Below are positions 21,486 to 29,371 of a stretch of 40,703 nucleotides of DNA, in pieces. Under the pieces are notes generated by a model. It did no database searches and had not been told where the DNA came from. It was given only the letters and a program-made list of their open reading frames with translations. The first letter of the stretch is position 1. The number at the start of each line of letters is the position of its first letter. Made by a program: the position numbers and the translations under genes. Source of the DNA: Clostridiales bacterium (lineage in GTDB: Bacteria; Bacillota; Clostridia; Oscillospirales; Oscillospiraceae); assembly GCA_022781505.1 (NCBI GenBank), contig JALETK010000035.1:1-40703 (forward strand), in the 5' to 3' direction.

Positions 21486-22847
21486 ATGTCTCACGTCATT
21501 GCCGCCGTGTCCACAGGCCCGGGGGTCAGCGCCATCGGCATTCTCCGCCTCTCCGGAGAGGGCTGCGCCCGGGTGGCCGGGCAGGTGTTCCGCCCCAAAA
21601 GCGGACGCCCCCTGGAGGAGGCCCCCAACCGGAAGCTGATTCTGGGAACCCTTCTGGATGAAGGGGGCCGGGTTCTGGATCAGTGCATGGCCGTGTACAC
21701 CCGGGGCCCCCACAGCTACACCGGGGAGGACACGGTGGAGCTCCACTGTCACGGCTCCCCCCCAGTCCTGGCCGCCGGGCTGGAGGCCCTGTACCGGGCG
21801 GGAGCCCTGCCTGCCCGCCGGGGGGAGTTCACCAAGCGGGCCTTCTTAAATGGGCAGATGGATCTGACCCAGGCGGAGGCGGTGATCGACCTCATCGAGG
21901 CGGAGACCGCCGACGCCGCCGCCAACGCCGCCGGGCAGGTGGGCGGGGCCCTGGTTCGCCGGCTGGAGCCCATTTACCACAGCCTCACCGACCTGTGCAG
22001 CCATTTCCACGCGGTGCTGGACTACCCCGACGAGGACATTGAGGACTTCCGCCTCCCCGCCTACCTGGGAACTCTGGAGGCCGCCCGGGAGACCTTAGAC
22101 CGGCTCCTGGCCACCGCTGCCCGGGGCCGGATTCTCCGCCAGGGCATCCGGGCGGTGATTTTGGGGAAGCCCAACGTGGGAAAGTCCAGCCTCCTGAACG
22201 CACTGGCCGGGTTCCGGAGGGTGATCGTCACGGAAATCCCCGGCACCACCCGGGACACGGTGGAGGAATCGGTGCTCCTGGGGGGCCTGCGGCTGCGGCT
22301 GGTGGACACGGCGGGCATCCGGGACACCGGGGATGAAATCGAGGCCATGGGCGTGGCCCGCTCCCTGGAGGCCGCCCGGGAGGCGGAGCTGGCCCTTTTC
22401 GTCTGCGACGGCAGCCGCCCCCTGAGCGGGGAGGATTGGGAGGCCATAGAGGCCGCCAAGGCCGCCCCCCACGCCCTGTGTCTGGTGAACAAGGCCGACC
22501 TTCCCCAGGCGGTGGATTTTGCCGCCCTCCCCTTTGACACCGTCCTTCCCATCAGCGCCAAAGAGGGCACGGGGCTGGAGGCCCTGACCGCCGCCCTCGG
22601 GGCCATCTTCGGCACGGAGACCCCCTGCGACGGCTCCATTTTGACCAACGCCCGGCAGACCGGGGCCGTGGCCCGGGCCCGGGACGCGGTGAGCCGCACC
22701 ATAGAGGGCCTCGCCGCCGGCCTCACCCCCGACGCCCTCCTCACGGACGTGGAGGAGGCCCTGGAGGCCATGGGCGAGCTCAGCGGCCGAACCGTCCGGG
22801 AGGACATCACCAACCGGATTTTTGAACGCTTTTGTGTGGGAAAATAA
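21486..22847 (+). CDS. mnmE: tRNA uridine-5-carboxymethylaminomethyl modification GTPase
   Basis: Together with MnmG, this protein modifies U34 of tRNAs; it is a cytoplasmic, potassium-activated GTPase. It has 453 residues, normal length. The N-terminal folate-binding domain opens with HVIAAVSTGPGVSAIGILRLSG and includes YTGEDTVELHCHG and RRGEFTKRAFLNGQMDLTQA. The G domain (about 215-375) holds GKPNVGKSSLLN, a T-rich switch (IPGTTRDTVEE), DTAGIRDT and NKAD. The C-terminal catalytic Cys motif is FCVGK (family FCIGK). The ATG has AAAGGAG 8 nt upstream. mnmG, rsmG and jag, often next to mnmE, are not within this window. No clear terminator follows. Confidence 0.96.
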   Translation: MSHVIAAVSTGPGVSAIGILRLSGEGCARVAGQVFRPKSGRPLEEAPNRKLILGTLLDEGGRVLDQCMAVYTRGPHSYTGEDTVELHCHGSPPVLAAGLEALYRAGALPARRGEFTKRAFLNGQMDLTQAEAVIDLIEAETADAAANAAGQVGGALVRRLEPIYHSLTDLCSHFHAVLDYPDEDIEDFRLPAYLGTLEAARETLDRLLATAARGRILRQGIRAVILGKPNVGKSSLLNALAGFRRVIVTEIPGTTRDTVEESVLLGGLRLRLVDTAGIRDTGDEIEAMGVARSLEAAREAELALFVCDGSRPLSGEDWEAIEAAKAAPHALCLVNKADLPQAVDFAALPFDTVLPISAKEGTGLEALTAALGAIFGTETPCDGSILTNARQTGAVARARDAVSRTIEGLAAGLTPDALLTDVEEALEAMGELSGRTVREDITNRIFERFCVGK

Positions 22848-22909
22848 TCCCAAAAACAGCTCTATAACAGCAAATGCCGCCAAAATAAAGAAAAACTCTC
22901 ATACCCGTC

Positions 22910-23071
22910 CGTAGGGGCGGACCCAAGTGTCCGCCCGCAGAAAAGGGAATCGTTCCACAGAAATCCAATGCGAATCCGTAGAGAACATCGAAAAATATCC
23001 GAATTCGCCCAACCTTGTTGGGGGTTGTTCTCTTGTACCGCAGGCGGACACATGGGGCTGCCCCTGCTGCG
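22910..23071. repeat. ~162-bp MITE-like element, copy 2 (inverted relative to copy 1)
   Basis: The left end CGTAGGGGCGGACCCAAGTG and right end GCGGACACATGGGGCTGCCC are inverted repeats. The core AGAAATCCAATGCGAA and GAATTCGCCCAACCTT matches the reverse complement of copy 1. The right end is more decayed than the left. Confidence 0.85.
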
Positions 23072-23127
23072 TTGTAACTTCTAAAAATCGACTACAGATC
23101 GCTATAAGGGCCGTGATTCTATGAACC

Positions 23128-23155
23128 GTAGGGGAGGGTCATGACCCTCCCCTAC
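23128..23155. repeat. 28-bp perfect palindrome, copy 2
   Basis: Identical to 6096-6123 (arm GTAGGGGAGGGTCA). It lies 57 nt after the MITE-like element. Confidence 0.9.
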
Positions 23156-23304
23156 AATGCACCAAAGTGATATTTTAAAAGCTACAACGTACTATGGGCA
23201 CTCAGGTGCGTTTTTCGCTTTCATCTAACATTGCACATGGCCCTGTCCCTATGGGTTGGGGCGTTTTTCCGTACATTTGAATTTTTACACAGGAAGGAAC
23301 CGAT

Positions 23305-24429
23305 ATGCTGGTATATCTGGACAATTCCGCCACCACCAAGCCCTGTCCCCAGGCGGTGGCGGCGATGGTGGAGGCTTTGGAGGAGGGCTGGGGGAATCCC
23401 AGCGCCCTGTACCGCTTTGGCATGGACGCCGCTCACCGGCTGAAGGCCGCCCGGGAGCAGGTGGCCAAGGCCCTGGGGGCCGAGGCCGACCGGGTGTTTT
23501 TCACCTCCGGGGGCACTGAGGCGGACAACTGGGCTATTTTCTCCTCCCTGGCCCGGATGGGGAAGCGGGGAAAGCATGTGATCACCACCGCCGTGGAGCA
23601 TCACGCCGTCCTCCATCCCATGAAGCGCCTGGAGGAGCAGGGCTTCCGGGTCACCTATCTCCGGCCCGACCCCCTGGGCCGGGTCACCCTGGAGGCCCTC
23701 CGGGAGGCCCTGACCCCGGACACGGTGTTCGTGTCCGTGATGATGGTGAACAATGAGTCCGGGGCGGTGATGCCCATCTCTCAGATGGCGCGGCTCACCC
23801 ACCGGGTGGCCCCCGACGCCATTTTCCACACCGACGCCGTCCAGGGCTTTCTGAAGCTCCCCTTCCAGGCCAAAACCCTGGGGGCAGACCTGATTTCCGT
23901 CTCCTCTCACAAGGTTCACGGCCCCAAGGGGGCGGGGGCCCTGTACATCCGCCGGGGGCTTCCCCTGCCTCCCTTCCTCCTGGGCGGCGGCCAGGAGCTG
24001 GGGGAGCGCAGCGGCACCGAGGCCATGCCCGCCATTGTGGGCTTCGGCGCGGCCTGCGCGGCGGCCCTGCCCACCTTAAAGGAGGATCTTACCCGGGAGG
24101 CCGGACTCCGGGATCTGGCAATCTCCCTTCTGGGGGAGATTCCCGGGGTGGAGCTCCTGGGAGCCCACGACGCGCCCCACATTCTCTCCGCCTCCCTTCC
24201 CGGGGTTCCCACCCAGAACACCATTAACCTGCTCCAGGACAAAGGGGTGTGCGTCTCCGCCGGCTCCGCCTGCGCCAAGGGCCACCGGAGCCATGTGCTG
24301 GAGGCCATGGGCCTTTCACCGGAGACCATCGACGGCGCCTTCCGGATCTCCCTCAGCCGCTACACCACCGAGGAGGAAATCCGCACCCTGGCCGAAGCCG
24401 TCACCGCCGCCGCCCAACGCTGGCGCTGA
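23305..24429 (+). CDS. Cysteine desulfurase (NifS/IscS family)
   Basis: This PLP enzyme removes sulfur from cysteine as a persulfide for Fe-S clusters, thiolated tRNA or other carriers. It has 374 residues from the ATG at 23305, with AGGAAGG 8 nt upstream. It begins VYLDNSATTKPCP and shows FTSGGTEADNWAI, VEHHAVLHP, HTDAVQGF and the PLP lysine in SSHKVHGPKGAGALYI. The catalytic cysteine loop is GVCVSAGSACAKGHRSHVL (about residue 320) and the tail ends FRISLSRYTTEEEI. The loop is of the long, flexible NifS/IscS (class I) type. No scaffold (iscU) or thiI is adjacent, so the sulfur acceptor is unknown; the mnmE neighbour hints at tRNA modification but that is weak. A bidirectional terminator lies downstream. 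Confidence 0.94.
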   Translation: MLVYLDNSATTKPCPQAVAAMVEALEEGWGNPSALYRFGMDAAHRLKAAREQVAKALGAEADRVFFTSGGTEADNWAIFSSLARMGKRGKHVITTAVEHHAVLHPMKRLEEQGFRVTYLRPDPLGRVTLEALREALTPDTVFVSVMMVNNESGAVMPISQMARLTHRVAPDAIFHTDAVQGFLKLPFQAKTLGADLISVSSHKVHGPKGAGALYIRRGLPLPPFLLGGGQELGERSGTEAMPAIVGFGAACAAALPTLKEDLTREAGLRDLAISLLGEIPGVELLGAHDAPHILSASLPGVPTQNTINLLQDKGVCVSAGSACAKGHRSHVLEAMGLSPETIDGAFRISLSRYTTEEEIRTLAEAVTAAAQRWR

Positions 24430-24474
24430 GACCCGCCCCTCCGGTGCACCGGAGCGCGAACTGTGAAGCACAAT

Positions 24475-25001
24475 GTAGGGCGGGGGTATGACCCCGCCGG
24501 GCACTTGCAAATCTGCCCTGCAGCTCCATCCGAACCCACCAGGCCCCCCACCCTGTCCTTGTTATGAGACAACCGCCCCCCGACTTGTCATCCTGAGCCA
24601 AAGGCGAAGGATCCCGCGCAGAAGGGTTCCGACACGGAAGCCCCGGTGCATGAGATCCTTCGGCTGCGCCTCGCCGATGACAAAAAGGGGGCGGGTGCAT
24701 GAGATCCTTTGGTTCCGTCCTCAGGCTGGCATTGCGCCCCTGGTGGGGCGCGCAAGCCTGTGGCTTGCGGGGGAGACGGATTGGCACACCAGCGTGCCCG
24801 CTGGTTCCCAATGACAGACTTGGGAGTGCGGTGCGTGTGGCGGGAGTGCCTGGGTTCCGGGAAGCGGGCGGCGGGGGACAGACAGCCGCCCTGCGGTGCT
24901 GCAAATCATTATGGCTCTTGCCTAAGTTCATCCCATTGTCTCGTGCCAGTTAGACCTTTGCAACTGTAATCAACACCCCTGGTCCAGACCGTTCCCTGCA
25001 G
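24475..25001. repeat. Mosaic repeat block 3: F-E-D-G-B, the inverted counterpart of block 2
   Basis: In plus orientation it holds F (from GTAGGGCGGGGGTATGACCC), E (24584-24686), an E half-copy (about 24690-24720), D (24730-24822), G (24811-24870) and B (24979-25001). Read on the minus strand the order B-G-D-E-F equals that at 13506-14132. The E-F part is nearly identical over about 210 bp. Confidence 0.82.
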
Positions 25002-25049
25002 TGTGTACCGGCAGCTTGCGCAGCGCCGTTGGCTTACCTGATAAAAAGT

Positions 25050-25101
25050 CCCCCTTGAGGGCGGACGCTTTTGGCGTCCGTCCTCAAGGGGGTTGTTTTT
25101 T
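25050..25101. terminator. Strong bidirectional terminator
   Basis: A 19-bp stem (left arm CCCCCTTGAGGGCGGACGC, one G-T wobble) with a TTTTG loop is followed by TTGTTTTTT on the plus strand. On the minus strand the flank reads CTTTTTAT. It separates the convergent desulfurase and SLH-protein genes. Confidence 0.9.
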
Positions 25102-25143
25102 GCCGCCGGTTGGGAGGCAGGGGGGCCTGCCTCCCGGGGAAGC

Positions 25144-28100
25144 TTATCCGGCGGAAATGCAGATGGCGTTGTTCTCCGTATCCAGGCGGAAGGTGACGCC
25201 CTCGGCGGTGGGGATCAGCTTGGCAAGATCCGCCTCGGTGAGGGTGTAGTCCTCCGTGCCCTTTGCCACCACGAAGCCGTCGGTGGGGTACTGGCTGTAC
25301 ACCGTCACGGTGTGGGTCAGGGGGCCGGTGATGACCGCCCAGGTGTTGTTCAGGCTCTTGCTCTGGTCATAGAGGAGCAGGGTGATGTCCTGATTCAGCT
25401 TGTTCAGGTTGACGGTGGCGGTGTACTTCGTGCCGGGACTTCTCAGGGTGATGCCGTCGCCCCTGGCTCCGGTGAGGGGAGAGGCCTCGTTGCCGGTGAA
25501 GGTGCCGCCGCTGAAGTTCACCTCCGTCTGGAGCTTCAGGTAGGCGATGCCGCCGTAGCCATAGGAGGCGCTGGTGGAGGCGCTGCGGTTGTTTGTGTAG
25601 GTGCCGCCGTTGATGTCCAGCACCGTGTTGGCCACGTTGGCGGTGTAGGAGCCCAGGAACACCGCGCCGGGGCCCAGCACCTCGTTGCCGGAGAAGGTGC
25701 AGTCGTTGAACACCAGGTGGTTGCTGCTGTTGTAGGTGACATACAGCAGCCGGGCCTCGTTGCCGGTGATGGTGCCTCCGTTCACGGTCAGGTTCACCGT
25801 GCCCCCCGCCGCGCCGGTGATGAAGAAGATGGAGGGGCCGGAGGTCTCGCTCATGGTGGTGACATAGGACTCAATGCCGCTGGCCACCGTGAGATCATCC
25901 ACATTCACCGTGTTCACCGTGTCCTTCGCGCCGTAGACGTAGACCACGCTCTGGGAGGAGCCCCGCATGTTCCGGGCCACGGTGCCCTTCTGCAGGTTCA
26001 GGGTGCCGCCCTTGTCCACCCGGAACATGGCGCTGTGGGTGCTGGAGTAGGGGAAGGCCTGACGGTTGCCGTCCAGCACCACGTCGTGGACGTTGGCCGT
26101 GCCGTAGACGTAGAAGAAGTAGCTGCTGTTGGTGGTGTACCGCAGGATTGCGCCGTTGGGAATGTCCTCCATGGTGATCTCCTGGGTGGTGTCCGCCGGG
26201 ATGGTGACGTTCTGCATGATGAAAATCACGTTCTCCCCGGTGCCCGAGAGGTTGGCCTTCAGAACGGCCTTGGCCCTGTCGAAGGTGGCCACGGGGGTGT
26301 CCGGGGTGAGGCCGTCGTTTTCATCGCTGCCCTTGGTGCCGCTGAGGTACACCGCGGAGCCGATGTTCCGGCTGTAGGCCACCTTGTAGGCTCCGTCCAG
26401 GGGGTCCAGGAGGGTGGTGTAATAGGTGGAATCCAGCCCGCTTTGGAGGCGGCAGGCCTGGGTGTCCGCCTCGGTGAGGAGGTAGGTGCCATAGCCCCGG
26501 AGGAGGACGGTGTTAATGTCCACGCCGTCATAGTAGACGTCGATGCCGCCGCCTTTGACGTAGCTCAGGGGCTTGGCGGCGTAGATGCCCGCCGTGCCGG
26601 AGGCGCCGTCGGTGTAGGCCACATAGATGCCGTCCATGTCCACATCGTCCTTGGCGCCGTTCAGAACCACCTTGCCGGCCTTCATCACGTTCACGGCGCA
26701 GTTGCCGAAGCCCTCGCCGCTGGTGTTGTCCCGGATGGTGCAGCCGTTCAGGCTGAGGGTGGCGATGTCGGACTTGCTCTTGTCGCCCACGCCGATGCCT
26801 GCGGAGGCGCCGCCGGAGGTGTTGCCGGTGACGGTGCCGCCGTTAAACTGGCACAGGATGTTGCCGCTGACGTTGATGGTGGCGCCCACGCCTGCGGTGT
26901 TGTTCGTGAAGGTGGCGCCGTTGATCACCAGGCTGGAGGGCTCCTCACTGGTGCCGTAGATCCGCAGAGCGGAGCCGTTGGCCCCCATGAGGCTGGCGGT
27001 GGTGCCCACCTGCTGGTTGCCGGAGAACTCCACGGCGTTGAGAATCACCGTGCTGCCGCTGGAGACGGACATGCCGCCGGTGTAGTTGCCGGTGTTGTTC
27101 AGAATCTTCACGCCGTCGTTCATCACCACGGTGTTGCAGCCCCAGCCGTAGATGGCGCCGGTGGTGCTCTTCTGGTTGCCGCAGTTCTGAATCACCACGC
27201 CCTCATTCAGAATCAGGCTGCCGCCGGTGTCGGAGGTGCTGTCCGCGTCCTCCAGGGAGATCATGTGGGTGAGGATGGAGGCCGTCTGCAGGGAGGGGAA
27301 CATCTCCGTGCCGCCGTCCAGAATCAGGTGATCCATGGTGAGGGTGACCCCGGGCTCCACGATGATACCGGCGGTGGTGAAGCCGCTGGCGGCCCGGACC
27401 ACCTTGCCGCCGGGCAGATCCGCCATGGACCAGGTGGTGTCCTCGGTGAGGGTCATGGTGCCGCAGAGGAGAATCACCGGGTTCTTGGCGTCCTTCAGCA
27501 GCTCCTTGGCCCGCTCAAAGGTGCGCACGGCCTGCTCCACGGAGGAGCCGTCGTTGGCATCGTCGCCCAGAACGCCATAGTTGGTGTTGCCGGACTCGTT
27601 GCCGCCCAGGTAGATGTAATCGGAACGGTCATCCACCAGCCAGGAGGCGTAAATCCGGGTGTCCTCGTGGATGGCGCTGTAGAAATTGTAGGCGGTGGTG
27701 AGCTCCGGGTCGGCGTACCACCCGGCGAAGAGGAAGCCCTCCTTCTCCGGGGAGGCGGGGCGCTCCACCCGGGCGCCGTAGCGCACCTCCTGGGTGAACA
27801 GCACCTCCTCGCCGTCCATGAAGCTGACGGTGTAGACCCTTGCGCCCCACTTGGCGTACAGGGTGACGCTCTCATACACGGGCTGGGAGAAGTCGAATTG
27901 GTTCTCGAAGGTGGGCTCTGTGTACCAGCCCTCCAGGCCGTAGCCATCCCGGGTGGCGGTGGCCGGAGTCACGGTTCCGCCCCAGGGCACCTGCACGGAG
28001 GCAGGCTCAATGGTGGCCGCCTGGGCGGAGACGAATTTCACGGTGAGCACCATGTCCTTGGTGGTGAAGCTCACGGTCACATCCCGGTCGATGTTCTTGA

Positions 28101-29352
28101 GAACGAAGGCGGAGCCGTTTTTGCTCAGGGTACCTGCGGTGACCTGCACATCATCCAGCTCAAAGCCCTGGGACTTGTCCCCGAAGAGGCTGAAGGTCAG
28201 CCAGGTCTGGCCGGGCTCCAGGGTCACGGCGTCCACCTTCTCCCCGTCCACCTTGGCATAGCCCTGGTCGCCCACAAAGGTGACGGTGTAGGCGGGGGCG
28301 GGCTCCGTGGGGGTGGGAGGCTCCGTGGGGTCGGGCTCCGTGGGGGTGGTGGGCTCGGGAGGCGCAGGCTCTTTGGGGAGGCAGCCGTGGAAGACCACCA
28401 TGATCTTGGCCACCTCCGCCCGGGTAATAAGGCCCTTGGGCCGGAAGGAGCCGTCGGGGTAGCCCTCCACGATACCGGCCCCAGCGCACAGCTTGACGGC
28501 GTCCTTCGCCCATCTGCTGATGGAGGCCTCATCGGTGAAGGTCTTGGAACCGGCGGTGTTCTCCAGCTCCGCGCCGCTGTAGGCGGCGAACCGGGCCAGC
28601 ATGGTCACAGCCTCTTCTCTTGTGATGCTGCCTCCGGGGATAAACAGGCAGTTTCCGTAGCCGTAGACAATCTTGTTCTCCGCCGCCCAGGTCACGGCGT
28701 TGGTGTACCACTTCCCGGCGGGCACATCGGTGAAGGGGTTCTCCCCGGCGGGGGCGGGGGAACCGGCCATGCGGTAGAGCATGGTGGCCATCTGGGCCCG
28801 GGTCACGTTCTCACCCGGGGCGAAGCGGTCCTGGCCCATGCCCACCATGAGGCCCAGGTCGTAGGCCTCGTAGACGTAGGAGAAGTACCACTTGCTCTCG
28901 TCGGTCACGTCCACAAACCGATAGGGGGTCTTCAGCTCGATGGTCACAGGAATGGGATCGATTCCCAGCTCCGGAAGCTCGATGCTTCCCTCGTAGGCGC
29001 CGGGGGCGCCCGTGAAGGTCAGCTCCAGAATGGCCGTCTCGACGGTGTAGTCCTCATAGGAGGCCCAGGCGAAGCTGACGGTGGTGCCGGTGGTGCTGAG
29101 GTTGCTGACGCCGGTGCTGCCCACCAGGGACTTGGCGCTTTTGAGGGTCAGCTCCTCCGGGAAGGTATACACCAGGCGTCCGCTGCCGGAGTCCGCGCCT
29201 CCGGGGATGAACAGCTGGAGGGTGACGCTGTCCTGGGTCTGGGCCGTCAACTTTTGGGTGACCGGCGCAGGCGCCTCCAGGGCCCATACGTTTGCGCTCA
29301 GGCTGAAAATCATGACGATTGCCAGCAGAGACGCAAAAATCCGTTTCTTCAT
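25144..29352 (-). CDS. Secreted S-layer-homology protein with cohesin-like N-terminal domain, InlB-type repeats and two beta-helix modules
   Basis: This protein has 1402 residues from the ATG at 29352 (MKKRIFASLLA); the ORF-track start lies inside the upstream gene. The signal peptide ends near SANVWA. Residues ~30-140 form a beta domain with cohesin-like rhythm (VTLQLFIPGGADSG..., VSFAWASYEDYTVETAILEL). Three SLH domains follow (~143-197, 204-255, 270-320; e.g. FTDVPAGKWYTNAVTWAAEN, GSFRPKGLITRAEVAKIM), which bind wall polysaccharide. Next are a Pro/Thr linker (~325-355) and Listeria-Bacteroides repeats (~460-575, GYGLEGWYTEP, GFLFAGWYADP). Two parallel beta-helix modules complete it, each opening with a G-D-x-x-D-G segment (GVLGDDANDGSS; SGTKGSDENDGLTPDTP). 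There is no LPXTG motif. It begins 20 nt after the subtilase stop, so it shares that operon. It is likely an adhesin or anchoring scaffold; no catalytic residues could be assigned. Confidence 0.85.
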   Translation of the reverse strand: MKKRIFASLLAIVMIFSLSANVWALEAPAPVTQKLTAQTQDSVTLQLFIPGGADSGSGRLVYTFPEELTLKSAKSLVGSTGVSNLSTTGTTVSFAWASYEDYTVETAILELTFTGAPGAYEGSIELPELGIDPIPVTIELKTPYRFVDVTDESKWYFSYVYEAYDLGLMVGMGQDRFAPGENVTRAQMATMLYRMAGSPAPAGENPFTDVPAGKWYTNAVTWAAENKIVYGYGNCLFIPGGSITREEAVTMLARFAAYSGAELENTAGSKTFTDEASISRWAKDAVKLCAGAGIVEGYPDGSFRPKGLITRAEVAKIMVVFHGCLPKEPAPPEPTTPTEPDPTEPPTPTEPAPAYTVTFVGDQGYAKVDGEKVDAVTLEPGQTWLTFSLFGDKSQGFELDDVQVTAGTLSKNGSAFVLKNIDRDVTVSFTTKDMVLTVKFVSAQAATIEPASVQVPWGGTVTPATATRDGYGLEGWYTEPTFENQFDFSQPVYESVTLYAKWGARVYTVSFMDGEEVLFTQEVRYGARVERPASPEKEGFLFAGWYADPELTTAYNFYSAIHEDTRIYASWLVDDRSDYIYLGGNESGNTNYGVLGDDANDGSSVEQAVRTFERAKELLKDAKNPVILLCGTMTLTEDTTWSMADLPGGKVVRAASGFTTAGIIVEPGVTLTMDHLILDGGTEMFPSLQTASILTHMISLEDADSTSDTGGSLILNEGVVIQNCGNQKSTTGAIYGWGCNTVVMNDGVKILNNTGNYTGGMSVSSGSTVILNAVEFSGNQQVGTTASLMGANGSALRIYGTSEEPSSLVINGATFTNNTAGVGATINVSGNILCQFNGGTVTGNTSGGASAGIGVGDKSKSDIATLSLNGCTIRDNTSGEGFGNCAVNVMKAGKVVLNGAKDDVDMDGIYVAYTDGASGTAGIYAAKPLSYVKGGGIDVYYDGVDINTVLLRGYGTYLLTEADTQACRLQSGLDSTYYTTLLDPLDGAYKVAYSRNIGSAVYLSGTKGSDENDGLTPDTPVATFDRAKAVLKANLSGTGENVIFIMQNVTIPADTTQEITMEDIPNGAILRYTTNSSYFFYVYGTANVHDVVLDGNRQAFPYSSTHSAMFRVDKGGTLNLQKGTVARNMRGSSQSVVYVYGAKDTVNTVNVDDLTVASGIESYVTTMSETSGPSIFFITGAAGGTVNLTVNGGTITGNEARLLYVTYNSSNHLVFNDCTFSGNEVLGPGAVFLGSYTANVANTVLDINGGTYTNNRSASTSASYGYGGIAYLKLQTEVNFSGGTFTGNEASPLTGARGDGITLRSPGTKYTATVNLNKLNQDITLLLYDQSKSLNNTWAVITGPLTHTVTVYSQYPTDGFVVAKGTEDYTLTEADLAKLIPTAEGVTFRLDTENNAICISAG

Positions 29353-29371
29353 AGTATGATGCACCGTCCTT

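Larger units (their letters stand above)
22848..23304. other. Intergenic stretch between mnmE and the cysteine desulfurase gene
   Basis: It contains MITE-like copy 2 (22910-23071) and the second 28-bp palindrome (23128-23155). The short hairpin GCACTCAGGTGC followed by GTTTTT (about 23198-23215) could be a weak terminator. I see no convincing promoter for the next gene. Confidence 0.7.
24430..25143. other. Intergenic stretch between the convergent desulfurase and surface-protein genes
   Basis: It contains repeat block 3 (24475-25001) and a bidirectional terminator (25050-25101). The listed ORFs follow the repeats; none has a ribosome-binding site or recognisable protein. Confidence 0.8.

Noticed and set aside
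24430-25020. Small ORFs between the desulfurase and the SLH protein gene
   Set aside because: They run through the repeat modules, have no ribosome-binding sites, and repeat copies elsewhere do not preserve the frames.
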